Below, piece by piece: positions 1 through 12,298 of a DNA stretch of 64,000 bases. The translations under genes were made by a program, and so were the position numbers. Source of the DNA: Ecdyonurus torrentis. Its lineage: Eukaryota; Arthropoda; Insecta; Ephemeroptera; Heptageniidae. The notes below the pieces were generated by a model that worked only from the letters and a program-made list of their open reading frames with translations, was not told the origin of the DNA and did no database searches. The first letter of the stretch is position 1; the number at the start of each line of letters is the position of its first letter. Location: NCBI GenBank assembly GCA_949318235.1, contig OX439133.1, positions 9,990,847-10,054,846 on the forward strand. The letters are read 5' to 3'.

Positions 1-166
1 AATTTTAAGCCTATATTAAATATATTTTTCTTTTTTTTCGGGACGATCAAACATCTTGACATTTTTATCATGGCTAGGTGTGACCCTTAGCTACACAATG
101 ACACCAAATTTAGACCCAGTACACTTCTAGTTTTTGAGATATAAAGTCGGTACTCTACTCCCTTAA
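1..166. repeat. TTAA-flanked MITE family B, partial copy
   Basis: This is the right part of a roughly 320-340 bp repeat cut by the window edge. It matches 1,571-1,886 and 10,912-11,250, including the stretch around GGTGTGACCCTTAGCTACAC and the outer end ACTCCCTTAA. In complete copies the ends are inverted (TTAAGGGAGTAGGGTACCGA against its complement) and flanked by TTAA. No coding capacity is visible. Confidence 0.75.
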
Positions 167-1059
167 TGCTGGGAATTAGACTAATTGCAAAACTGTTTTG
201 GACGAAAGAAAAATTTCTTTTTCTGTATGCCATAGAAATTTATATGGTCCTGATGATGTTTATGACAGTCCATTGGCTTCTTATAATACGAGTTTAATTT
301 TTTTTTTTGAGAGCATCTTTGATGCCACCATTAAGTCTAATTCATACCCTCAAATTATCAAGTTTCATTTCTAAAACTTCAATGGTTCAAGAGATAGCAA
401 TTAGTGTTTTAAGTTTTCATCAACACATCTGCCACTAATAGTACAAGAACCATATTTATATATGTAACATAAAAATGATACAAAATGAAGGTGAAGAAAC
501 CTTATATCAAAAGGTTGTATTCTTATTATTTTCTATACTTTTTAGTTGTAGGGTGGGTAAAAAATCAGGGTTTTGCAAATTAAATACTTTTTTGGTCCCT
601 TTAGTTTTATAGACACTTAATATAATTGGTTGGTATTTTAATTGGTGTCCATGTGAATTAGCATTTAGCATGCATTAGGCCATGTTATGAGAGGTGGGAA
701 ATATGCTTTGAGGTATTTTTTGTGCTGTGTAACTTCTTAATTTTTGTACTTACATTAATGTTTAAAATGTTTATGACGTTTTATTATTATTGTTGTGCTT
801 CACTATTTGATATCAAGGGTGCTCCTTTATAATATTCAATGACCTTGGCATTGGGCGGGGGGGGGGGGGGGTATCTATTTGATTATTTAATCTATTTTGG
901 ATTTCTCCATTTCCAGGTTATTTGCAAAAAAAAAAAAAAAAAAAAAAAAAAGGCACGTGGACATCTAACATAATGTACCCCTGTGCCTTTAACCTTACCT
1001 CAGCTCAAATTACCTGTTAAACTCAGGTAAGGTTCTACCTTTTACAATAAGTGGTCATC
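167..1059. other. AT-rich non-coding stretch downstream of MFSD10
   Basis: I see no gene here. The stretch holds a poly(G) run of about 20 at 854-871, a poly(A) run at about 926-950 and otherwise unstructured AT-rich DNA. The GGTAAGGTT-containing bases near 990-1,040 form a weak local inverted repeat. Confidence 0.6.
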
Positions 1060-1362
1060 TTAAAGGTGTAGAACACCTTGAACAAAAAACTTACCTAATA
1101 ACCTAACATACCTAAATATCAATGTTGATTTAGCCAGAGTCATTGATTTTTTAATTTATTTTCTATTCACAAAATGACAGCTGAGGGTTTGTGACGTCAC
1201 AGTTCACTAGTCCACGTGAGCTGTGACGTCATTAACCCGTAGCTGTCATTTTGTGAATGGAAAATAAATTAGAAATCAATGACTCCGGCCAAATCCACGT
1301 TGATGTATAGGTATGTTAGGATATTAGACATGTTTTATGTTCAAAGTGTTCTATGCCTTTAA
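1060..1362. repeat. TTAA-flanked foldback MITE family A, copy 1
   Basis: Nearly the whole segment is an inverted repeat. The ends read TTAAAGGTGTAGAACACC and its near complement, and both sit in TTAA. The arms continue through CATTTTGTGAATGGAAAATA-type sequence to a GC-richer centre that carries two opposed TGACGTCA octamers. Related copies lie at 8,396-8,712 and 27,528-27,826. The TTAA target is known for piggyBac-type cut-and-paste elements; that assignment is inference because no transposase is present. Confidence 0.85.
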
Positions 1363-1570
1363 ATAAATATAGCTATAGCAGAGCACTCTTCATCTTGATA
1401 CATATCGTCAGGTTAGAACACAAACCGTATATCTATAAAAGCAGCAAAGTTGAAATTCTTATCTTTTTGTGAATTGTTTTGAACTTTGTTGATTTTGTAG
1501 ATATACAGTTTGTGCTCTAACCCGACGATATGTGTTATGTTAAATGATATGTGAAAAAGGCCTTTGGGAC

Positions 1571-1886
1571 TTAAGGGAGTAGGGTACCGACGTGGACCAT
1601 TAGACTCAAACTTTTATCTTAAAAAAAAAAAAAAAAAAAAAAAAATTGAAATTTTGCTCAATGATAATTCAGCTTGCGACAATTTCAAACATATAAAAAT
1701 TTTAGGGGGTCATCATGCAAATTAATTTTATGTGATTTTTTGAAATTTTAAGACCATAAGGCCCAATGTTAATTTCAATTTTTTTTTTTTTTTTTTTTTT
1801 TTTGGATGGTCAAACATCTTGAAATTTTTATCACGGCTAGGTGTGACCCTTAGCTACACAATGACAATAATGTCATACTCCCTTAA
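1571..1886. repeat. TTAA-flanked MITE family B, copy 2
   Basis: The ends TTAAGGGAGTAGGG and ACTCCCTTAA are inverted and sit in TTAA. The interior matches 10,912-11,250 but has been expanded by a poly(A) run near 1,620-1,645 and a poly(T) run near 1,780-1,803. Confidence 0.8.
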
Positions 1887-2114
1887 TGTCAATAAGGACC
1901 TAGAAAGTGTTGCAAGTGATTGGTCACCATAATTAAAATACCAACCTATATTTTTAAATATATTTCTGTTTATATTAAATAAAATATGAAAAAGACAATT
2001 GGAACTCAAAAATAGGCCATGATCATTTAACTTTTGTTTTTCTTGAGTTCCATTCTCATAAACTACTAGATAAAATTCTTATTTTAAATTAAATCTCACT
2101 TAGGCCTATATAGT

Positions 2115-2990
2115 TTACTTGAGCATTTTCCATGGTACAATGAGAAGAAATCCTCCCAAGATGTATGTGAATGATGATCCAAGACTCCAATATGCTGCAA
2201 AAATAAAATAATTTCAACATTTTTATTTACAATTTTAAACACATTAGCTGTGTAAAATATATTATACACATGTATACACTTTTTTTATTAATTAAAACAA
2301 TTTTTTTTATTGCCTATTATTATTAGGCCTATTATTATTATTATTATTTTTTATTTATTTAATAATAAACTGGAAAAATAATTTTCAACATTTTTACCTA
2401 CAATTTTAAACACATAAGCTGTGTAAAATATGTTAGGCCTATACTTTTTTTTTTTTTTTTTTTTTTTTTTTAATCCTATTTTTGTTTATAATTTTTGTTT
2501 TTGCGTGCATTTCTTATATTTAGTTTTGGATATTTTCTACCACTGCTTTACTCTTGACTGCTCATGATCAAGTTAGAATATTTTCTTTCTCACATACGTA
2601 CAAGGCTGTTAGTAACAACTCAATCTACAATCCCTATTTTTCTGTGTTTTTCTAACAAATCTTGTTATCAATCAACTAACGCAAAATCAAATTTTCTTCA
2701 GGATTAACCTTAGACGTGGGTAAACTTTTTTTTTTTTTTTTTTTTTACTCACGGCCGTAAGTTGCATACCATTTGACCCTGAGCTAACCGAGAACTGCAA
2801 CTTACGGCCGTTTTTTTTTTTTTTTTTTTTTTTTCCCAGCATAAGTTTGTATTGCCTTTGATAGCATGTGTAGCAAATTTCAAATCAATTTGCCGATCAG
2901 TTATTTTTTCCCCACATAATCAGATAACTGATGTGCAAATTGATGCTATTGAAGGCAATTCAAACTTACGCTGAAAATTAAAAGAAAAGA

Positions 2991-3025
<35 letters not shown>

Positions 3026-5456
3026 AGAAGAAAAAAAGTTCTGCTACTTCTGAGATTGACTTAATTTAAAAATTCAATTAAAAATAAGTTCAGTCCACCC
3101 AAGAAAGAAATTTAGATAGTAGGCCTATAATGTAATGAAAAATGTTAACTCTTTTAGACAATGCAGCTAAGCTAGTGTAGATGAAAGATATATAAAAATA
3201 AGACTCACCAATGGATGCTATGACAGGTCCAAGAGCTCTAGCCAAAGCTCCTAATGATCTGAAGATACCCATCACTTTGCCTTTCTGATGATGAGCACCA
3301 TACTGAGATATCAAGGTAGACATACAAGGCACCGTCATGGAGGTAGCTGGAGATACAAAATATCACATTAATATGCAAATTAAATAAGACATAACGCACT
3401 GATGTTATACTTTTTGATATTGTACTTGAAAGTTAATGATTTGATAATAACTACCTATGATCAAATTTTCAGGATCTATGAGCATCAGATAATGAAAAGA
3501 ACACAATTTAAATTACCCTTACTAGAGTAAAAATTTAATGATATGTTACAGTATTCAAAGTAGTCCCCAAAATGTGTTTACTGATATATGTTTGGAGTTG
3601 TCTAATATCCTTAAAGATATAAAAGAAAAATATACCATTGCAGTTAGGTATGATAAATTTGAAAGAAAAGGATAGGAGAAACCAGCAAGGGCCTTACCAT
3701 AGTGAAGAGAGTCATAGTTTGCTAGCACAAATATAAAAAACTAACACATTGGAAATATTTTGGCAATAAACTCCAAGAGAGATGGAGTGTGTTATGTCTT
3801 CATGTCTTCATGTCCCTAATCATTCATAGTTTCTCTCTGAGTCTGTAAGGACTGATGAAGGCATAACACACTCCATCTCTCTTGGTGTCTATTGCACAAA
3901 TATTTCCCATGTGATAGTGTTTTTTTAATCTGTGCTAGCAAGATTTTCACCAAACTATGGGACTCTCTTTACTATGGTAAAATCCTTGCTGGTTTCTCTT
4001 ATCCTTTTCTTTCTAATTTCTAAAATTCTATGCATTAATATGCAGAAATCAGATTTCTCTGCCTTTACAATAACTCCTTAGTTGAATTACAACAGTATCT
4101 GAGACTGGCCCCATAGTCAAGTGTAGATACCATTGGAAAATGCATGGGGAAAATCATATTATTATTTACAAAAATAATTTGATTGATAAAGAAGTAAAAT
4201 AACTACAGTAAACTATATTGTAAGCTATAAATTAAATAGATACAAAAAAGGGGACGCAAAATTGCAAGCACGAGGCTGCTAATGAGAGCCTTGTGCTTGC
4301 AATTTTGCGTCCCTTTATTATAGCGTGCTTTAATTACAATTATCTACATTTTTGTTTTACAATTCAAACCAAAATATTTTTATTTTTATTATTCCCCCCC
4401 CCCCCTTATATTTAGACAGTAAACTATATGTTCCTAGAAGATAGCGATTGCTCTTACTATATTATTTCTGTATCTTTTTAAACCTTGCGTCATGTATTTG
4501 AATAGCAATCTTGATCTCTCGACAACATACCATATATTCTTATAGAGTATTTGGGTGTTATTTCTAGTAATACTTACAAACGGCAAAGAGCACCACTCCT
4601 GCATATAGAAGAGCAAGTTTGTAAGGCATATCTGGAGCTGCTGCCATACCAACAAGGAAGAAACAAGGGACGTTTAATATCAAACCCTACAATCAGTAAA
4701 TAACATTAGAATTAAGAAAACAGTAATCTAGCACCACTACAATTAAACTAAATAAAAAAGAACTGATACAGAATAACACAATTGGATTAAAAAAATTAAG
4801 AGAAAGGTAGGTGACCATGAGTCTCCTTATTTTAATATTTAAACCATGCCAAAATTAAACCCTAAATATTAATGCTATGAGCATTATGTAATATGAGTGG
4901 CTAGTGCATGCCCTTGTTTTATTTTCTTCTACTGTAAAAATGTTTAATTTTGGTCGCAGTTAGGAATTATTTTATCTCTCACTAGGCATAGTTGTTAGCT
5001 TCATTTTCATTTTTTTTTTAAATTAAAAAAATCAAATGAAACTTATGGAAAATTGATATATTCACTTATTATAATTGAAAAAAAATATTTTGTAGCAAAA
5101 AGGGTTTATAATTTTGAAGTGGGTAATTTTTTTTTCTCTCACATGCAAGGCATCCCTATCAGTAACAATCAATCTCTCGCTCTTAAATTTTTTAAACTGT
5201 CTATTTGTATTTTTTTTTTCATCAATCAAACATTGGAAAGTAGATTTTCCTTCTTAATTATCATATCCAGCACATTGTTTTCCTCCTCCACACTCCATAT
5301 ATGATGTCCATTTTTTACTCTCCATTCTTATCCTGCTATTTCTCATTTTTACTTAAAATCCCTGGCATGCTATTTAGTGAGAAGGTTTAGTAAAATAATT
5401 GCCATTTCAAACTTTAGAGTTAAGAATACTAGATTTTTATCCTAAACCACTTCTCT

Positions 5457-5498
<42 letters not shown>

Positions 5499-8400
5499 CC
5501 TGCTTTCACCCCCACCCGTCGTTTTAAATTATTATTTCAAACTTTCTACTACATACCAATTTAGCAGTAGCATGAGTTCTAGTAGGTGGAATTCTTCTGA
5601 CCCAACCTCCTTGAAGAACAGCCATGATTAGACCAATACAAAAGAACATCTTGCCTTGTTCCATAGGAGAAAACCCAAATGCATGATGAGTTAGGAATGT
5701 TAATGTGAACTCTAGACCAGAGTATAGGAAGAGATATAGGAAGTAAGAACGTCCAATACGACATAGGTCATCCATATCTGAAACAACAGGAGCATGAAGT
5801 TTTAATAGACAGTTCATTAGAATACTGGTGATAATTTGATTTCATTGAACATGATTGGATTTAAAAATTAAGAGAAAGGTGGGAAATGATAGGAAAACTA
5901 ATAAGTGCTTTACCATAAGGAAGTCTGTAGCTAGGTGAGGACCTTGATGGCATAGTTAACATAGGTAATTACAGTTAAAAAAAAAGTTAAAACTACAAAA
6001 AAAAAAAAAAAAAAAAAAAGCCGAACTATTACTACAGTATATCCATTTTAACTTTGTCGAGTGGCAGATACTGTCAGTGACTTCACTAAATCGAAAGTTT
6101 ACTGTAGTAATATTGCTCAAGATCTCCTTTGAAATGACTTGATCAATGTAAATATTTGTGCTAACTGTTACATTGAGATCTTCATCTATAGCTTCATAGT
6201 TCATAGTTCTACAGGTTTCATAGCGGTAAGGTGCTTGTTGGTTTTCTAATTATTAATTTTGATAATATATACAAACCGAATTTTTTTATTATTATTTCTT
6301 TACTTCAAGTACAGTATTCTTTTTAACTGAGAGAGAGAGAGAGAGAGAGAAGAAAATACATTACCTTTCTTAGGCAGTCCCCTCACAGCACTAAATCTAA
6401 ATAGATCAATAGGATTGATGTAGGCAATGGCTTGAGATACACTGGTAGCAATATTAGGAGCTCTCTTACCCTGCAAATAACACATATTAAATAAATAACA
6501 AAAAATTAACAATTTAAAATATTTATGTAAAAAAGTAGAAACCTAGTAATATTATAGGGTATGTATTTTATATATATGTAATATAGATTTTAATATCATA
6601 GCTATTATTATTATTATTATAGCTTTATAGCACAATTTAAGCTGCTTATTAAGTCTCCTAAATTAACATTACGCTTATGGGAAAAAAATATATTTTTTTC
6701 TTTTCTTTTCTTTTTTCTTTTTTATAAAGAAATTACTCTACCAATTCCGGATATATTTAAATTAGAAATACTTAACATTCTTTTACATGTTTTAAGCCAT
6801 AGAAATGTTATAATTATTATTATTTAATTGATAACCTGTATTAAATTTTATGCCTCATATCTTACCTTTGGTAAAGTTTCTTCAAATCTGAGTGCTATGT
6901 ATATAAGATCCAAAACAGAAAGTGCCAATGCTAAAGAAGCGGGGAATACAAACCAATCCCCAGCTTGAGTATGGGACCATTTGGCAAACATGGCACCAAT
7001 CATTGGTCCTAATACGAAACCTACTGAGAATGCAATTCCAACGAGGGCCTGAAAACAAATTATAAGGCATCATAATTTTTTTTTTTTATTCCAAAGTACA
7101 GATTTATTTATTTATTGGATGTGATAGTAAAAAAATCTTCTCATGAGTCTGCTCTTGGCTAGCTACGTCCATATTAATGTACGAGCCCAAAGAGTCCCAG
7201 AATTTTGCTCACGCACTTGAAGATGACCGAACCAGTATGTGCCCTGGAACTGCCTCATCAGTGTCCCAGCTTTAACCAGTCAACTCATATCAACTGATAT
7301 ATGCCTTGTTTACATTAAGCTTTTTGTAATTGAAATTACTCTAATTACTTTCAATTAAGAATGATTGGTGTTCATATTGAAACTGATTTTTTCACTTACG
7401 AAATTTCTTAATTGGTTTCCCTTACGTTAGCAAAAATAATTTCACTTAAGAATTTTTTTTCTTATAAGGAGCTAATTAAAAGTTGTTGTTGTTGTTGTTT
7501 TTTTTTTTTTTTTTTCAAAATTTGAGTTTATGTCAGAATCAAACCCAAGTCGATTCTTAATTAATTTTTTTAGTGCTAAAAAAAACGGGAAAAGTTTACG
7601 TTGTTTGACGCATAAGTTAGGATGCATGCTATCAAGTGGTGTGGTTCACGAGTTGAGGCGAAACGTAAAGACGTGCAATTTTAAACGTGAAACGCAAGAT
7701 AGTTGACCAACTCTCAACTTTTGCGTCAAGTAAACGTGAATTTCTCGCGTATGCTCCTCCCACACAATTGTCTTTTGTTATATTTATATTATAGTATAAT
7801 AAATATTTGAATGTTCTTAGTTTGCTTGTATATTTTAGTGTATTCATTATGCAAGTATTATGATTATTATTTTTATGTCAAGGTCCATATAATAAAGAGG
7901 TTGAGCGCACCACAAAACTCGCGCAGTTGATTTTATTTTGTGATGGATGTACAGTACTTGATTCTAAGCCAATACGATGCCGTTCACCAGTTACGTCACT
8001 GATAAAGGTGAATAAAAATACACCCGGTGATATAATATGACATCTTTGGTGAATTCCTTTAAGCTGCGCGACCTTGGCCAAAACTTTTCCCGGAGCATCT
8101 AACCTCTTATGGACCTTGTTTTTATGTCATATTTTCATTCGCATAAACCTCTATTTAAATATATAATTATATAACAAAAATCAAACTCTTACCAACACGT
8201 ATTTCCCATCAAAAGTCAACTTTGATCCTACAAGTATGGAAAAACCAAGAGTTAATTTTTTTTTTTTTATGCGACTATAAAAAATTTTGCTAAATAACTG
8301 ACGAGAGAGATAAAATTATAGCAGAATTTATTGGTATGAGAACAAAGTGCAATCTTTATTATTGGTGTCCGTTTGTAAAACTTTCAATTAATACTCAAAG

Positions 8401-9865
8401 GCGTAGAACACCTTGAACAAAAAAGTTGTGTAATATCCTAACAAACCTGAAAATCAACGTTGATTTGGCCGAAGTCATTGATTTCTAATTTATTTTCCAT
8501 TCACAAAATACCGCTGCCGGTCACTGACGTCACAGCTCACCTGGTCCAAGCGCAAAAGTAAACCGGGCGGGCTGTAACGTCAGTGACCGGAAGCAGCATT
8601 TTGTGAATTGAAAATAAATTAGAAATCAATGACTCCAGCCAAATCAACGTTGATTTTTAGGTTTGTTAGAATATTACGCAACTTTTTTGTTCAAGGTGTT
8701 CTACGCCTTTAATTATACTCAACAAATAGTGACAAATTTTAGTAATTTTACAGAAGACAACAAAAAGTGTTTCATCAAAAACTTTCCAATAAAAATCACT
8801 GTTGTTTTGTTTATAAATATGAGTATAGGTCAGTGGCGGTCATACAGAGGGGATTGAGGGGCGGATATCCCCGGGCCCACTAAGTTTGGGGCCCCGGGAC
8901 AAGGCCTACATGTAAAAAAAAAAATGAAGTTAGGGGACGGGAAAAAGAGAGAAAGAGCAAAATTTATTTGAAACAATTTGATGATTTTCATTTATAAATT
9001 TATCAATTCAATCGATTCAGGAATTAGTACTTTTTTTTTAGAATATGAACTTATGAACTAAAATCACTGCCTAATTTTTTTGTATAGTATATAGTCTTAT
9101 TAGTCTTCCTCATATTGTGGTGAAAAATAATTACAAAATATGCACCAACCATCAACAACCAGGAATTCTTTCGATTCTTTATCAGGTTATATAATTTTAT
9201 GAAATACGCATTTCCTTCTTAAATAATACTGGCAATACTGCAAATGCAAACAGAATCACAGTATATTTCATGATCTCTGCTGCGTTGCTTTTTTTTTTTT
9301 TTTTTTTTTTTTCCTTTTTTATTATTATTATTTTATCAATGAAAATCATTCTATACGAGGAGTAGTATATGGAGGTAGTAAACAATTCATAACAATACCC
9401 ATGTTGAACGAATGTGCCTGCACAACTAAACCTAACCAACCACAACAAAATATTATTGATTTTTAATGTGGTGCTCATATATGTCTTGCTGTTTCTTTGC
9501 TGTAAAAGTTGAAAACTTTTAAACATTGAGCGCCAGATCTAAGCGTTTAATTGTCATATTTTAATATTTTCTATTGGATTGTGGTCCTGACGTCACTCAA
9601 TATTACTTGTTTGGCCAATCAAATGACAATTGTTTCGTGTTGCGTAAAGTTGTGGTCACTGCAGATTATCTCGCGAGTTTGTCCGTACTGAAATCAAATA
9701 ACTTTTCACTTCAAACTGTCGGGGTGTTTGCGAGAGTGAGCTCAGATGACAATAACATAGAACAAAGCAAAACAAAACAAAACAAAAAGACTTTCATCAT
9801 ATTAAATTTTTATTGTGGTGAGTTTTTTCTATTCTTCTGTCACCTAACTCAAGAACAGTACAATA

Positions 9866-9944
<79 letters not shown>

Positions 9945-10098
9945 TCTGTTGGAGACTTTGGCTATATAGTACACTCGATCTGGCATTTAACCAGTTTAGT
10001 AAAATATAAAATTAACCGAAATTAAGATTTAAACTATAAATAGTATAAATTATTTAGTATAAATATGACAGTAAGTCTGATTTACTTTTATTTATTTC

Positions 10099-10162
<64 letters not shown>

Positions 10163-10308
10163 TACTTTTAGTAATTATAATTGAGGGATTAGGGGGATTT
10201 TAAAACTAATGCTTTTATTTGCTTTTTTTTTTTTATCATTATCATTCAAATATGCATGATAAATATATACCAGCCTACAGCTTTTCATCAGAGTTTTACC
10301 TCTTTTCT

Positions 10309-10341
<33 letters not shown>

Positions 10342-12263
10342 CCTCAATAATTAAAATTAAGGTTTTATATAAACATACTCTACTATAATATAAAATATTT
10401 CTTTCATGTGTGTAGAATAAGTATATAGTATGTAAAATAATTTTTATTATTTGATTTCTGTGTTTTTATTATTATTAAAATATGCCGATTTTGTGTGTTT
10501 AATTGCAGTTCTACAAGCAGACCCACAATACGATCACCCCCCAGCAGCAGCGAACATGTACTACAACCTTCCCCAGGAAGAAATTGCTTCTCCTCGGGTC
10601 GTAATTTTGGAACAACCTGCACCTAATGCATTACGTTTTCATTATGAGTGTCAAGGTAGTTCAGCAGGAAGTATTCCTGGAGTGAATAGTACACCAGAAA
10701 ATAATACTTTTCCTACAATACAGGTGTGTGATTTGCATCTTATTCTTTGGGTTGCAATTATTACACTGACAATAAAGCTGTGATAAGATATATTAGGGAA
10801 AATAAACCATCACGGTTAGGTATGATAAATTTAAAAGCAAAGGCTATATAGGATAAGGCGTATGCTGAGGGTATGGAATTGAAATTAAAAAAACATTTTG
10901 ATTTGAATATGTTAAGGCAGTAGGGGACCGACATCGGCCATGAGACTCAAACTTTTCTCGTCAAAAAAATCTGGAATTTTGCACAATGATACTTCAGCTT
11001 GAGTCCATTTCAAATATATAAAAATGTTGGGGGGTCACCGTGCAAATTAATTTTATATATTTTTTTGAAATTTAAAGCCCATAAGGCCTAATGTTAATTT
11101 CAATAAATTTTTTCTTTTTTTCGGGACGGTCAAACATCATGAAATTTTTATCACGGCTACGTGTGACCCTTAGTTACGCAATGACACCAAATTTAGACCC
11201 AAAACTATTCTAGTTTTTTGAGATATAAGGTCTGTACCCTACTCCCTTAAAAAGAAAAAAAATAAGAAAACCAACAAGCACCTTATTATGATGAAATCTG
11301 TAGCTATGGTGAAAGTCTTGATGACACAGTTAGCATTAATAGTTATTTTATGGGTGATATCCTTTTTCCTCGGTAAACTCATTGGGGGGGGGGGGGGGGG
11401 TCTGGAGTAAAATATAATTTAATTTTAATTAAGTTTTAAAATTTAAATTGGAAACTTTTAGACTTTTATAGTGATAAATGCTATATATTTAAACCATTAT
11501 TGAATTCATAGAATAAATTAAAAATTTGTATCAAATCAGACAGATATATAAAATAATAATAAAAACGGTTCAGTTTGAAAACAAAATTATATATATAAAA
11601 AAAAAAAAAAAAGTAAAAGTAAAAAGCCAGTACACACACAGCTATAATGCAGAAAAATACACATAACTATAATGTGCGAACATAGTATAGACCATATAAT
11701 AATGCGAAAGAAAACCAAAACTCATATTAAAACGGGCCTGTCCCTCACAACAATATAATTGTGATGCATTTTATGTTACGTAGATGAATATATAATAAGC
11801 TTAAAGACATGGATTTTGTTGTATTTATTAATATTTTATTCCAGGTGGTTAATTACCAAGGCCGTGCAGTAGTTGTTGTATCATGTGTAACCAAAGGTCC
11901 ACCATTTCGCACTCATCCCTACAATTTAGTGGGTAAAGATGGATGTAAAAGAGGAGTATGCACCCTAGAGATTAACCAAGAAAACATGACTTGTAGCTTC
12001 TCAAACCTGGGTATTCAGTGCGTTAAGAAGAAAGATATTGAAGATTCTCTTAATAGCAGAGAAGCAATACGAGTTGATCCCTTTAGATGTAAGTTGTTGT
12101 TGTTTGTTTGTTTGTTTGTTTTTTTGTTTTTTTTTCCCCCCGTCTGTCGGTTTAAATAAAAAGCTTAAAAATGACTATGGCTTACTTAAAACACGTAAAA
12201 GTATTGTCTAGTATTTCTCATTTAAATTTCTCCAAAATCGGTGGAGTAGTTTTCTCAAAAATC

Positions 12264-12298
<35 letters not shown>

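Noticed and set aside
3801..3870. CTGATGA on the family C hairpin core as another hammerhead
   Set aside because: The CTGATGA is not followed by a paired stem II and GAAA; the next bases (AGGCATAACAC) fit the foldback arm, not a ribozyme.
9574..9969. 131-codon frame as the N-terminus of the Rel protein
   Set aside because: Its second half is a translated (TA)n tract and the first half matches nothing. The same bases look more like a promoter and untranslated exon.
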